A stretch of DNA of 64,000 nucleotides from Achatina immaculata (GCA_009760885.1 CM019697.1:31463762-31527761), one strand, 5' to 3'; shown: positions 1-10,935, numbered from the stretch's first letter. Numbers and translations are program-made. The notes: a model not told the origin generated them from the sequence alone.

Positions 1-100
1 TTAAGAAGTCTAATTATCTGAGAATTCTGAACAAGAAGAGGGAAATAAATTTAATCCAATGCTCATCTGGTTCTTTTGTTTTTGAGTAGGAAATTAACTA

Positions 101-690
101 GTTTATGTTTGGCTAACTATAAGAGATTAATGATTTGTGCTTGGCTTACTATGAGAGATTAATGGTTTATGTTTGGCTAACTATAAGAGATTAATGATTT
201 GTGCTTGGCTTACTATGAGAGATTAATGGTTTATGTTTGGCTAACTATAAGAGATTAATGATTTGTGCTTGGCTTACTATGAGAGATTAATGGTTTATGT
301 TTGGTGAACTATAAGAGATTAATTATTTGTGCTTGGCTTACTATGAGAGATTAATGGTTTATGTTTGGCTAACTATAAGAGATTAATGATTTGTGTTTGG
401 CTTACTATGAGAGATTAATGGTTTATGTTAGGCTAACTAAAAGAGATTAATTATTTGTGCTTGGCTTACTGTGAGAGATTAATGGTTTATGTTTGGCTAA
501 CTATAAGAGATTAATGATTTGTTCTTGGCTTACTATGAGAGATTAATGGTTTATGTTTGGCTAACTATAAGAGATTAATTATTTGTGTTTGGCCTACTAT
601 GAGAGATTAATGGTTTATGTTTGGCTAACTAAAAGAGATTAATGATTTATGTTTAGCTTACTATGAGAGATTAATGGTTTATGTGTGGCT
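101..690. repeat. Minisatellite, 64-bp unit made of two diverged 32-bp halves
   Basis: About nine copies. Two half-units alternate, one with GGCTTACTATGAGAG and one with GGCTAACTATAAGAG, both ending in ATTAATG. The true period is therefore 64 bp, a two-step higher-order repeat. Copies differ by scattered point changes. It lies just upstream of the exon-like block at 801-880, so it is probably intronic. Confidence 0.95.
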
Positions 691-800
691 GTGGTTCCTG
701 CACATTTTCAGACAGAAAGTTATTGGAGGCTGAAATGTTCATCATAGGGTGATGTATCTGTCGACGACATCTAAGTTTTGCCTTTTATTATTTGTTGCAG

Positions 801-880
801 GTGTTTGGGCAAAAAGTAAGTCAAGATACATGGGCCGCAACTCTGAAGGGAATCGTTTTATAACAGATGGGCAGTTATGA
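801..880 (+). CDS. Candidate terminal exon of an unknown gene (last 25 codons)
   Basis: A strong splice acceptor, a T-rich tract ending TTTGTTGCAG at 791-800, is followed by an open frame that enters with two bases of a split codon and stops at TGA 878-880. The encoded tail is basic and hydrophilic and ends in RFITDGQL. I do not recognise the protein. Only the C-terminus lies here; upstream exons would be to the left of the window or hidden beyond the 64-bp array. A GTAAGT at 816-821 could instead make a 15-base microexon (801-815). I see no clear AATAAA in the following 500 bases, so the 3' end is uncertain. The evidence is splice signal plus frame only. Confidence 0.35.
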
Positions 881-2140
881 TTTTTTTTTTTTCTGTTATT
901 TATTAGAATTCTGATGAGTTTCCTCCCATGTAAGCTGTGAACATTTAATTTCTATTTCATTGTTTTCATTCAGACACTGGTGTTTCAGATTCTTTTCTGT
1001 TTTCCAGTCCTAGCTTAGTGTTAGTTGTTTCATTCAATATTTTACAAACAAAACATAAGCACTGAAACTGAATTTGATTGTAATAGAATTAGATATTTGT
1101 GTTTTAACTAAAAGCATTGATATGTTTTGTTTTTTTTTCAAAGGATGATTTATTTCATTATTATTATTATCATCATTATAATTTAAGCACGAGGTTTTGC
1201 AATTGGTTTAGAACAATGTCCAGTTTTCTAGAATGACTTGTGTGAATATTTCTTGTAATAGTTGATCATTTTATAAAATATGTTTCGTGTATAGATACTT
1301 CTGTATATTTCTATGAAACTGCATGGAGGATTCACTTGGCAGTTAATGCTGTGAAGGTGTTGGAACTTTGGGGTTTTGCTGGATTGGGAGGCAATTGTAG
1401 TTGTGCACTTGAAGACTTTTTTTTTGCAGACTCTGTCAACATGGATACTGTGGTGAATCCTAGCCCAGTAAATGGGCTGAAGAGTTTTACTAGAAACAGC
1501 TGTGGAGAGGGTGAGTTAGGGTCTTGGCTAGCCCAGGTTTGATGGTCTTGTTAGTGTGCCATCACTCATGCCCAGTTGTGTGTTCCTCCCCCTGGATATA
1601 GCTGAATTTCTTGGAAATACAGGCCTAACACAGAAACAGTATTATGCCTTAAAGGTATGGAAACTGGGATTTTACCATTACCTTTTTTTACCTTTACTTG
1701 GATACAGATATATGTTCTTTAAGGTGTTGTAGGAGCAAGTTCTGTTTTGTTGTTTCTCAGAACAAAGGAACTGAAATCACTCCCAGCTCTAAATCAGCTT
1801 CTTTCAGCAACTGAAAAATAGATACCTGACACATGTATTAGGGAGTAAAAGCAGTCAGCATAAGACTCGGCACTCCACCGAAAGAAAAGTAACACTGGCC
1901 ACATCACTTGAAGAAAAATGGCACTTCTCTGTCCATAATAAGAAACTCTTATTGAACTAAAAAAAATTGGTAACCAGCTTGCAGTATTTCCTTTGGTTTT
2001 GTATATTACATAGAGCATTCATTTTATTTTTTATTTCTTTTCTGAATTGTTGAGGTTTTATGACAATGGAAATTTCATTTCAAACAGTGAAAAGGACATC
2101 AAGTTTCTAAATTATATTTATAGTTATTGCTTTACTCATC
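881..2140. other. AT-rich non-coding stretch with one dispersed-repeat relic
   Basis: T-rich sequence, possibly 3' UTR and intergenic DNA. At about 1325-1400 it resembles, on the + strand, a dispersed element also seen near 15.8-16.0, 17.87-17.96 and 60.1 kb (shared peptide-like pattern NAVKVL / DAVKML, then G-L-G-x-G-N-C). No convincing gene is visible. Confidence 0.5.
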
Positions 2141-2230
2141 ATAGTTAAGCTGTTGGTTTCAGTTTATAACATTTATACAATGTTAATAGTTAAGCTGTTG
2201 GTTTCAGTTTATAGCATTTATACAATGTTA
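2141..2230. repeat. 45-bp direct repeat, two copies
   Basis: Two adjacent near-identical 45-bp copies, each beginning ATAGTTAAGCTGTTGG and ending ACAATGTTA, with one difference (TATAACATT against TATAGCATT). Confidence 0.9.
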
Positions 2231-2270
2231 ATGTTCAAAATGTATTACAGTTACAGCACTTAGTTTGTTT

Positions 2271-2676
2271 AATGTTGATAAAAAAATCATTAAAATAGTT
2301 TATAATGTTGATCAAATGGTCTTTGAAAAGGTTTATAATGTTGATCAAATGGTCCTTCAGATAGTTTATGATGTTGATCAAATGGTCTTTGAAAAGGTTT
2401 ATAATGTTGATAAAATGGTCCTTCAGATAGTTTATGATGTTGATCATATGGTTCTTCAGATAGTTTATGATGTTGATCAAGTGGTCTTTGAAAAGGTTTA
2501 TAATGTTGATCAAATGGTCCTTCAGATAGTTTATGATGTTGATCAAATGGTCTTTGAAAAGGTTTATAATGTTGATCAAATGGTCCTTCAGATAGTTTAT
2601 GATGTTGATAAAATGGTCCTTCAAATAGTTTATGATGTTGATCGAATGGTCCTTCAGATAGTTTATGATGTTGATC
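2271..2676. repeat. Minisatellite, 33-bp unit, about 12 copies
   Basis: Units share GTTGATCAAATGGT and alternate between two types, one with CTTTGAAAAGG and one with CCTTCAGATAG. The period is 33 bp (11 codons), and no frame-breaking stop occurs in one frame of each strand. This produces a 148-residue + ORF and a 194-residue - ORF over the same bases. I treat both as artefacts of the repeat. Confidence 0.95.
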
Positions 2677-2755
2677 TTGAATACCAAAAATGCAATCTTT
2701 GTGCTAACTGAAAGACACTGACACAAATAAGTAAGTTCAGTTACACTGGAGCAAC

Positions 2756-3066
2756 AAAGCAGGAGAACAAGAGCACAGCTGAAATCAAAGCAGAAGAACA
2801 AGAGCACAGCTGAAATCAAAGCAGGAGAACAAGAGCACAGGTGAAATCAAAGCACCAGAACATGTGCACAGTTGAAATCAAAGCACCAGAACATGTGCAC
2901 AGTTGAAATCAAAGCAGGAGAACAAGAGCACAGTTGAAATCAAAGCAGGAGAACAAGTACACAGGTGAAATCAAAGCAGGAGAACAAGTACACAGGTGAA
3001 ATCAAAGCAGGAGAACACTGCACAGGTGAAATCAAAGCAGGAGAACAAGTGCACAGTTGAAATCAA
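2756..3066. repeat. Minisatellite, about 31-bp unit, about 10 copies
   Basis: The unit contains AGCAGGAGAACAAG followed by CACAG and TGAAATCAA. Some copies carry ACCAGAACATGTG instead. It lies directly between the 33-bp and 27-bp arrays and has no sequence similarity to either. Confidence 0.93.
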
Positions 3067-3199
3067 ATCAAGAACAAGAAAGGCAGAAGCAGTTTTTAAT
3101 GACACAGACAAATAAGAGAATGCCCTTGAAAGTGAGAAAGGGAGTTTTACAGTTCTGTATACAGCATGTGTTACTTTATGTCTGTTAACCATCAGTGAT

Positions 3200-3397
3200 C
3201 AGATGTAGCAGAAACTGAGCAACTTTGAGATGTAGCAGAAACTGGACACATTTGAGATGTAACAGAAACTGGGCACATTTGAGATGTAGCAGAAACTGGG
3301 TACATTTGAGATGTAGCAGAAGCTGGGTACATTTGAGATGTAGCAGACACTGGGTACATTTGAGATGTAGCAGAAACTGGATACATTTGAGATGTAG
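3200..3397. repeat. Minisatellite, 27-bp unit, about 7 copies
   Basis: The unit is GAGATGTAGCAGAAACTGGG plus a short variable part (TACATTT or CACATTT). Nine codons per unit keep several frames on both strands open, giving overlapping spurious ORFs. Confidence 0.93.
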
Positions 3398-3499
3398 TTT
3401 TGTATACAGATGCAACAAATGCACTGGACAGGCAGAAGAAAAAGAAATAAATTAGTGAAGAAGTAGTGGAACATCAGAAGCTACTGAACTTCATAAGGA

Positions 3500-3745
3500 A
3501 ATCACAATGAAAATTCTTTGGGTATGTCGTGAGAAGGCCGAAAACCTAATCATCATCATCAGGTGTCGTGCTGACTGGCATTGGCTAGTATGCTTCTCCA
3601 GAGTACACAGTCCTTCATGCAGGCCATTAGCTCATTTGATCTCCTCTCACACCATCTCGCCAGACTCTCCGGTATCATTTCTCTTGATCTTCCCCTGGCT
3701 TTTCTTCCCTCTTATTTTCCTGTTGTTATACTATTTTCAGTGCCC
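3500..3745 (-). mobile_element. LINE family D 3' fragment
   Basis: On the - strand this matches the element at 13.42-13.83 kb: a piece after the reverse transcriptase with an arginine-rich strand, then ATGAAGGA...GTACTCTGGAGAAGC...ATGATGATG at its 3' end (ATCATCATC at 3552-3560 on the + strand). It is a 5'-truncated, decayed copy of a non-LTR retrotransposon. Confidence 0.7.
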
Positions 3746-3954
3746 TGATGGTCATTGAAAAACTCATTGGAAGAAAATAGTGAGAGCAAGAGGAAAAATA
3801 TCTGGCCTGACCAAGTGTTCCACTGGAAAGGGGAAGCAACTTATCAGAAACACCAGGGGATATTCAGAATGGAGGGTTGTCTCCAGTGCATACCAGTTAA
3901 ACACATAATCAGTCGTCACATAAAACAATACAGTTTGTGTATAGAGCTAGCTGC

Positions 3955-5325
3955 AGTAACGTCAGTGTGGTGCTAAGTGTGGCAAAGTCTGTATGTGGTG
4001 CTAGGTATAGCAAAGTCAATATGTGGTGCTAGATATGGTGAAGCCTATATATAGTGCTAGGCATGGTGAAGTCTGTGTGGTGATAGCTATGATAAATCTA
4101 TATGGTGCTAGCTATGATAAATCTATATGGTGCTAGCTATGATAAATCTATATATGGTGATGTCAGCAGTAAAGTTGGTATGATGCTAGCTATGTTAATG
4201 TCAGTATGTGGTGCTAGGTATCTTGTATATCTTATATCCTTCCCGTGCCGTTAAACGTCACATAGGGCTCGCAAAGTAGTTCCCAATTTTTCCTTCGAGT
4301 CTTTCAGCCTCATCAAAGGATTTTATGCCTGTTAATTTGGCCTCTCTTAATAATGTCCTCTTCAAAGTTTCACACGGTCCGCCTCTTTTTCTTCGGCCTG
4401 TTGTGTTCCAATTGATAGCTTGTTTTGGGATTCTCTGATCATTTCTTCTCATCAAGTGACCAACATATGTCCATCTCCTTTTCCTGATCACCCATGAGAC
4501 TGGTTGTTGTTCAGTCATCTGTCTTATCTCTGCATTGTTCTTGAATTCATTCCACTTGATGCCGAGTATTTTCCTTAGGCATTTGTTTTCAAAGGAGTCT
4601 AATTTCTTGTCTATTTCTTTAGTTGTTTTCTAGCTTTCGCATGCATAAATGAGGGTGGATATTACATTTGAATTGAATAGTCTTAACTTGGTTTTTGTGC
4701 TTATAACTTTTGAATCCCATATGTTCTCAAGATTCTTGAAGATTGATGCTGCTTTTGCAATTCTGATCCTAACTTCCTTTCTAGTAGTGTGCTAGGCATG
4801 GTAAAATCTATATGCGATACAGGATATGGTAAAGTCTGTATGTGGTGTTAGCTATAGTGAAGTCTATATGTGTGCTAGCTGCAGCTATGTGAAATCTTAA
4901 TGTGGTTCTAGCTTCAGTAAAATCAGTGTGGTACTAGGTATGGTACTATATGTGGTGCTAGCTATGGTAAAGTCTATATGAGGTGCTAGGTGTGGTATTC
5001 TGTCTGTGGTGCTAGCAGCAGTAAAGTCATTGTAGTGCTAGGTGTGGTATTCTGTCTGTGGTGCTAGCAGCAATAAAGTCAGTGTAATGCTAGTTGTGGT
5101 ATTCTGTCTGTGGTGCTAGCAGCAGTGAAGTCTGTGTAGTGCTAGGTGTGGTAAAGTCTGTATGAAAGTCAATGTAATGCTAGGTGTGGTAGTTTATATG
5201 TGGTGCTAGCAGCAGTGAAGTCTGTGTAGTGCTAGGTGTGGTAAAGTCAGCATGTGGTTCCAGCTGCAGTAGAGTCAATATGTAGCTCCACTGTCTTGCT
5301 AGGAATGGCAAAGTTGATATGTAGT
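3955..5325. repeat. Degenerate array of about 24-bp GTGCTAG units, split by a LINE
   Basis: Units built around TGTGGTGCTAG, a GGTATGG or GCAGCAGT variant, and AAAGTC(T)ATAT run from 3955 to about 4231 and resume at about 4790 to 5325. The 24-bp TATGGTGCTAGCTATGATAA type is most regular at 4080-4160. Longer composite units of about 50-60 bp occur at 5030-5230. The gap between the two halves is filled by an antisense LINE. Confidence 0.85.
4232..4789 (-). mobile_element. LINE family A 3' end, inserted in a minisatellite
   Basis: On the - strand the sequence encodes the region after the reverse transcriptase, with the piece MTEQQPVSWVIRKRRWTYVG near 4518-4460 and a GRRKRGGP turn, followed by the family's 3' end (CCCTATGTGACGTTTAACGGCACGGGAAGGAT) and a tail of TATAAGA-type repeats. 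Both flanks are the same GTGCTAG minisatellite. Stops and frameshifts make it non-functional. Other copies lie at 7.9, 10.6, 20.5, 54.5, 55.4 and 57.1 kb. Confidence 0.8.
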
Positions 5326-6056
5326 ATCAAGTTTTATAAAGCCATTGTGGTTTCACATAATGAATATGTCTGTTTGATTAGGCAAAGACTTAAAACTGAG
5401 TGAGGATTAATCTGAAAGATATGTGTGTTAATAATTATTAACTGGACTGAGCAAGTTAAAGCTGCAGTTACTCGTCCAAGTGATAACCATTTGTTATTGT
5501 CACCCATCATGATAATACTACAGCAGTATATGGAACACAAGTTATTTCTGTTGACTCACTTGAAAGTCCACACTGTGTGTGGGACCAGTCTTCATGTGAT
5601 GTCTAATTTTCCCTTCACTCAGTGACAGCCATTATGTACAGCGTGGCCCAGTATGCCTTGCCTTCATAGGGAAAGAAAGTCCACATTTTTTTAGGCTGTT
5701 TTTTTTTTGTTTCTTAGATGAGGAGGTCAGCTGAAACATGATAGTGTCAGATCATGGATCAACAACCTTTAGGATGAAAAGATGATCCTGTATTTCACTT
5801 TATTCAATTTTTAACTGTTATTAGGGGGTTTGTGCTTCTTCTTCCAGTAAAGATTTCAGCTGCAGCTGTCAGTTTCTACACTATATGGCCTCTCTACACT
5901 TTTTTTTAATGACCAGTGTCACATTGCATATTTTTTAACGTATCATTTTCGAATCACACATTTAGATGAAAAAAAAGAGAAACCTACAACAGTTTGTTGG
6001 CCATGGTTACACCTGATCTCAGCTTCTGTTGGAGCACCACTGACAAACTTCATTTC
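5326..6056. other. Unassigned AT-rich sequence
   Basis: No feature recognised; short chance ORFs on both strands only. Confidence 0.5.
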
Positions 6057-6373
6057 CTTTCTGTCTGGACAGACCTTTCAGTCAGGACCGTCCTTTCAGG
6101 CTGGACCATCTTTTCAGTCAGGACCATCCTTTCAGTCTGGACCATCCTTTCAGTCTGGACCATCCTTTCAGTCTAGACCATCCTTTCAGTCTGGACCATC
6201 TTTTCAGTCTGGACCATCCTTTCAGTCTGGAACATCTTTTCAGTCTAGACCATCCTTTCAGTCTGGAACATCTTTTCAGTCTAGACCATCCTTTCAGTCT
6301 GGAACATCTTTTCAGTCTGGACCATCCTTTCAGTCTGGACTGTCCTTTCAGTCTGGACTGTCCTTTCAGGCTT
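6057..6373. repeat. Minisatellite, 18-bp unit, about 17 copies
   Basis: The unit is CCTTTCAGTCTGGACCAT with variants TCTAGACC, TTTTCAG and GGAACAT. The period is six codons, so short spurious ORFs appear on both strands. Confidence 0.95.
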
Positions 6374-7329
6374 AGACCAGGGGAGAAGAGAAGGATTCCA
6401 TTCGTGCTGAGTTATTTTCTTCTTGATTTTTGGGAACATACCTCTGCTATTTTCAGCTCTTCTTTTGAATTTCATTACCCATATTTCATGTCATCTGTAG
6501 CAGCTAAATTATTATTCAGTGACAATTTTATCCCTCTTAGATGGCTTTATGCTTCTGTTAATCCACTTTGTTTGCATTTTTCTCTCTCTTATGGATCAGT
6601 CTTCACGATTATGTTTGTGTTATGCATAAGTCTTATAGTCTCAAAATTGTCATTTTCTTAAGTGTGTTTAGCAGGTGGTTTATTCATTTTTGACTAAAAT
6701 TTCTTCATATTTAACCTGCTGTTACTTTTCTGTAGTCCTAATTTTTAAATAACCATTTACTTTTGTTTGTCAAGTTTCAGTTTTCCATTACAAATGGTCA
6801 TTCTTCACTTCTTCTGGTCCAAGTGCCATCTTAGAACTTTTTGAGTGTCTGGATTGTGTTTTGTTTGTCAGGCTGTAGATCTGTTCTGTTTACAAAGGCT
6901 AATCCTTCAGCATGTGTGTAACTGAGGAGAGTGTTAAAGGATGTGGATATTCGCTTGTGCCGAACCTTCAGGAAGTGTCTTCTGGTTACAGCTGGTACTA
7001 TCAACAGACTTTGTACATGTGGCTGCATTGCATTTGTCTCTTATTTTACAGATAGGCTTGCGTTAAAGTGTCATTCTTCACATGCAGTTTTGTTTATTTG
7101 GTGTTAAGCACATGTGATGGTATTTTCAGTCAAATACTCATTTATGTTCCTGTCCTCAGTAAGGTGGCATCAGGAAGATGTCAGTTCATATGTATTTTTA
7201 TGTCACTGATAAAATGTCATTTTATGTACTTTTACTACTGTGTTACCAATTAAAAAAAATAATTTTATGTATTTATTCTGTTGTTTGATGCTCAGAAAGG
7301 TTATTTTTGATGTGTACACTGTATGAATG
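6374..7329. other. Unassigned AT-rich sequence
   Basis: T-rich on the + strand with several short ORFs, none with recognisable domains or paired splice signals. Confidence 0.5.
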
Positions 7330-7700
7330 TAAATGCTACAGTAGAGTTCTTCAGATATAATGGACACAAAAAAGAATAAATATATCCATACTACAAGAAC
7401 TTAATATTGAAGAAGGCTGGCTAGTAAAGAGGATTAAAGAGAGAAAACTTAAATATTTTGGACATATTAAACAACATGATAATCTAGAGACAACCGTCTT
7501 GGAAGGGTACATAATGGGAAAAAGAAAGAGAAAAACCAAGGCGAAGATGGCTGCAAGACATCATTGATGATCTGCAACTGGATGCATCAGCAACAGGACA
7601 TCATACTTACAACTGAGAGGCCTTCAGGAGTGCTGTTAGGGAGGCAAAGTTACAGAAGGGACATGCAAATGAATGACGAATGAATGACATTCTATGAGCA
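7330..7700 (+). mobile_element. LINE family B 3' fragment
   Basis: About 90% identical by eye to the copy at 8613-8990. It runs from the ATGTAAATGCTACAG...TTCTTCA segment through EEGWLVKRIKERKLKYFG and the basic MGKRKR motif to a 3' tail of GAATGAATGA. This is the C-terminal end of a LINE ORF2 after the reverse transcriptase. Frameshifts are present. Confidence 0.8.
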
Positions 7701-7894
7701 GTCAGTAAAATATTTGACACTGCGCAGAAATTTGTGACATTTGGTTTGTTGATGACAGGCAGGTCATCATAAGGTTATACACTAATATTCTAACCTTTCA
7801 AGTAATAACGAAGTGATAATCTTCCATCTGACAACAGGACACTGAAGACTGAGATATTATTTACACATATACCTGAAGGTGAAAATTGACTTAG
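7701..7894. other. Short unassigned spacer between LINE fragments
   Basis: No feature recognised. Confidence 0.4.
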
Positions 7895-8396
7895 CAGATC
7901 TATGACATTCAAAAGTTATAAGCACAAAATCCAAGTTAAGATTATTCAATTCAAATGCAATATCCACCCTCATTTATGCATGTGAAAGCTGGAAAACAAC
8001 TAAAGAAATAGACAAGAAATTAAACTCTTTTGAAAACAAATGCCTAAGGAAGACACTCAGTACAAAGTAGAACGAATTCAAGAACAATGCATAGATAAGA
8101 CATGAGCAAACAACAACCTGTCTCATGGGTGATCAAAAAAAGAAGATGGACATATGTCAGTCATGTGATGAGAAGAAACAGCCAGAGCATCCGAAAACAA
8201 GCTATCAAGTGGAACACAATAGGCCGAAGAAAAAGAGGTCGACCACGTGAAACTCTAAAGAGGACATTGGAGAGGGCAGTTTAGTTGGAATAACATCCCT
8301 TGATGAGGCTGAAAAGCTCGCCGAAAACAGGAAATCTTTTCAAACTACCATGCAAGCCCTATGTGACGTTTAACGGCACGGGAAGGATGTAAGATG
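7895..8396 (+). mobile_element. LINE family A 3' end
   Basis: The + strand carries the end of the reverse transcriptase region (STLIYACESWKTTKEIDKKL-like), the basic SWVIKKRRWTYVSHVMRRN piece and GRRKRGRPRETLKRTL, then the shared 3' end ACGTTTAACGGCACGGGAAG and a short tandem tail GATGTAAGATGTAAGA. The 5' part is missing. One stop separates the 60-residue ORF from the C-terminal remainder. Confidence 0.85.
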
Positions 8397-8612
8397 TAAG
8401 AAGATCTACAACGTGCTTGCGACAAAGAACAACGGACACCACATCACATCCTCCAGAATTGCGAGCTACACAACTCGGCCAAAGAGTCTGGCCAAACCAA
8501 AGCCCCTTACAAGAGAAGAGCTCCATGACGATGCTGAAAAACTGAGACAAGACAAGCTGCTGTATTTGTAAGAGAAATTGGTGCTGATGTCTGCGCAGAC
8601 GCAGAATAATAA
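8397..8612 (+). mobile_element. LINE family E 3' end (Cys/His tail)
   Basis: Starts directly after the family A tail. It encodes a RACDKEQRTPHHILQNCEL-like piece and then AAVFVREIGADV, with a tail of AATAATAAGAATAATA. The spacing HHIL-x-x-C followed by an AAFVR-type ending is the usual C-terminus of several Jockey/CR1-like LINE ORF2 proteins. A 5'-truncated relic. Confidence 0.6.
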
Positions 8613-8990
8613 GAATAATATATGGTCATACTTTGAATGTAAATGCTACAGAAGAGTTCTTCAAATGTCATGGACACAAAAAAGAACAAATATATCTATA
8701 CTACAAGAACTTAATAATGAAGAAGGCTGGCTAGTAAAGAGGATTAAAGAGAGAAAACTTAAATATTTTGGACACATTAAACGTCATGATAATCTAGAGA
8801 AAACCGTCTTGGAAGGGTACATAATGGGGAAAAGAAAGAGAGGAAGACCAAGGCGAAGATGGCTGCAAGACATCGTTGATGATCTGCATATGGATGCATC
8901 AGCAGCAGGCCATCTTGCCCACAACCGAGAGGCCTACAGGAGTGCTGTTAGGGAGGCAAAGTTCCGCAAGAGACATGCAAATGAATGAAT
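8613..8990 (+). mobile_element. LINE family B 3' end, best-preserved copy
   Basis: A single open frame (8578-8988) gives 136 residues: FECKCYRRVLQMSWTQK, EEGWLVKRIKERKLKYFGHI, LEKTVLEGYIMGKRKRGRP, RRRWLQDIVDDLHMDASAAG and a final EAYRSAVREAKFRKRH. This is the region after the reverse transcriptase of a LINE ORF2. The tail is AATGAATGAATGAT. No reverse transcriptase domain is attached, so the copy is 5'-truncated. Confidence 0.85.
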
Positions 8991-9149
8991 GATATGGTCA
9001 TAAAAGAGCCAAGGCCAATGAATGATGGGAACAAGATTAGAAAGAAAACGATTCTGATGTCCCGAGGACAGAATTGAGTGGAGGATTTTTCTGAGCAAGT
9101 GTGATATGTGGCACACGGTACATACATTTTTGTTTTAGCGCGTAACAAG

Positions 9150-10190
9150 AAACAGAAGCAGTGTACAAAAAAAAGTATGGGGTGAACATAAAGTCTTTCC
9201 TTGGTTTCAAACATTTATTACACAAAAACTGTGTCAGGTACAGATATGGTTGGGGGGGGGGGGGCGTTGCAAATTTTTTCTCAACCCAGAAAGTTTTTAC
9301 TGTACTCATGCACTTGAGTACGACCTCTGTTGCCTAGAGAGGACGTCTGAGGCGATGCCCGGCTTCTTGCCACGTGTCCTCAAATACTTCTTTAGTCACC
9401 GTTGCTAAAGCATCCGTTGTCATTAACCTCGGTGTGGCAGTGCAGCATCAAGTTGGTAAACTACCAATGGCTGAACTCATGTAACTGAGTCCAGGTGAAC
9501 GTTTCGAGAAATGGTGGGCTCTGTTTAAAAAAATCAAAATCCAGTAGCTTTACTGTGCCTTAGACCACACCAAACATTCACTTTTGGGCTGTCCCTCTCT
9601 TTTAAATCACGACACGTGAGCTTTCTAACTACCATGTATGGACTTTGTCTGTTTACCTTCCTGAGGTATGAAAGGTAACCTCACAAAAAAAAAAAAAACA
9701 TGCTTAAGGTAATCATTGTCTTCATCAGTTCGCTGCAGAATCTTCTAGTAAAAGCAGTACGTTCTGAGCGGTCTGGTTCCAAAGCTTAAAAGATGTGTAC
9801 TTTGTACGCATGTAAACAAAGCCGCTTGTGCAAAATTTTAAAAACTGTGCTCTGAGTATCACTTAAAGCATGATGAGCTGATTTCACACCAGGTCTACCA
9901 GTTCTTTTAAGGTCACCAACACTCCCAATCTCCTTAAAATTTGCATACCAACCTTTGATGCTTTTAACATCTGGTGGATCTCCTCCTCTCTCACTCGTTG
10001 AACTGTAACTGACGAACTTGTCTCGTGAAACAACGAAACAGACTGGGCTTTCTCCGTTTTGTCTTTTCTTTAATATGCCTTTCAGTGCTGAGGGGACAAA
10101 CAGACGCCTTGAAAGACCTCGGCAATTTGTTTCATACTGTGGGACGATACGTGAATTTTTTTTTAACTGTCTGATGGTAGTGTGTACAAG
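9150..10190 (-). pseudogene. Decayed Tc1/mariner-superfamily transposase
   Basis: The - strand ORF 10223-9786 contains a helix-turn-helix region of the DUF4817-like type: KSIKGWYANFKEIGSVGDL, then KRTGRPGVKSAHHALSD, then STVFKILHKRLCLHAYKV. Further along the - strand (9780-9330), broken frames still show DEDNDYLKHV, a catalytic-core remnant (EVTFHTSG) next to a slipped A/T run at 9687-9699, KVNVWCGL, and a C-terminal TW-x-EA-like piece. Frameshifts and stops make it inactive. The N-terminal side is cut by a LINE family C fragment near 10190. I could not identify terminal inverted repeats. Motif order is seen; the superfamily assignment is from memory of the family. Confidence 0.7.
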
Positions 10191-10380
10191 AGATGAGGGA
10201 AACATGACCAAAGGGTAGACCAAGACAGAGATGGAAAGACAACATAGAAGAGGAAATCGGTGTCACCAACTGGAGAGAGATTAGGATTAGGGAGAAATGG
10301 AGGCGAACTTTATCTGCAGCAGTGAGCCTTAATGGCTTGAAAAGGTGAAGAAGAAGAAAAGAAGAAGAAAGAATAAGAAG
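10185..10380 (+). mobile_element. LINE family C 3' end
   Basis: Same segment as 11880-12065: EMRE-x-x-PRGRPRQRW-like sequence with frameshifts, then NWRE...RNREEW-like sequence and GTGAGCCTTAATGGCTTG, followed by a GAAGAAGAA tail that runs into the microsatellite at 10375-10490. Confidence 0.75.
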
Positions 10381-10490
10381 AATAAGTAGTAGTAGTAGTA
10401 GTAGTAGTAGTAGATGAAGAATAAGCAGAAGAAAAAGAAGAAGTAGTAGTTGTAGAAGAAGAAGAAAGAGGAGGAGGAGGTTTAGCTGTT
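10375..10490. repeat. Compound GAA/TAG microsatellite
   Basis: Runs of GAAGAA, a (TAG)9-like stretch at 10387-10413 and GAGGAGGAGG. It continues the 3' tail of the LINE family C copy. Confidence 0.9.
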
Positions 10491-10599
10491 AGTGTCCATG
10501 TTTGACATTGATAGTATAGAGTTGGGAGGAAATTTGTTATGTACAGCGCTCTATTTGTTTAAATTTTCAATAAATTTGTCATTTGTCCAATGACTGATT

Positions 10600-10735
10600 C
10601 GCATCTGAGGTCAGTTTAGTGGGTATAACATCCCTTGATGGGGTTGAAAAGCTCGCCGAAAACAGGAAAACTTGGCAAACTGCCATGCGTGCCCTATGTG
10701 ACGTTTAAGGGCACGGGAAGGATGTAAGATGTAAG
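10600..10735 (+). mobile_element. LINE family A extreme 3' end
   Basis: Only the last about 130 bases remain: TATAACATCCCTTGATG, GCTCGCCGAAAACAGG, CCCTATGTGACGTTTAAGG, GCACGGGAAG and the GATGTAAGATGTAAGATGA tail. Confidence 0.8.
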
Positions 10736-10935
10736 ATGATTCGCTTTAGTCTGTTCTCGATCTCACTATCAATCTTCAATGACGATGATATTGTTCTACC
10801 TGGATTTTTGAAATGTTCTACGTGTTTCAAGGGCTGGTTGTTGGGATATCTTCTCTCGCTATGGTCATGACTTCCTTTTTTTGCAGCACTGATCTTCATA
10901 TTATGGCTTTCACACGCCCTTGTTAAGTTATCCGT
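10736..10935 (-). mobile_element. LINE reverse transcriptase C-terminal fragment
   Basis: The - strand encodes MKISAAKKGSH, then KHVEHFKNPGRTISSSLKID and SEIENRLKRI. This has the layout of the LINE reverse transcriptase thumb (F-K-Y-L-G-x-x-I ... D-x-E-I-x-x-R), with the usual YLG changed to NPG. Truncated at both ends. Confidence 0.65.

Noticed and set aside
3185..3474. Overlapping ORFs of 64-91 residues on both strands
   Set aside because: Products of the 27-bp array; no start context, splice sites or non-repetitive domain.
9037..9309. ORFs on the - strand next to the LINE B end
   Set aside because: They cover the 3' side of the decayed Tc1/mariner relic and low-complexity G/C runs. No intact domain.
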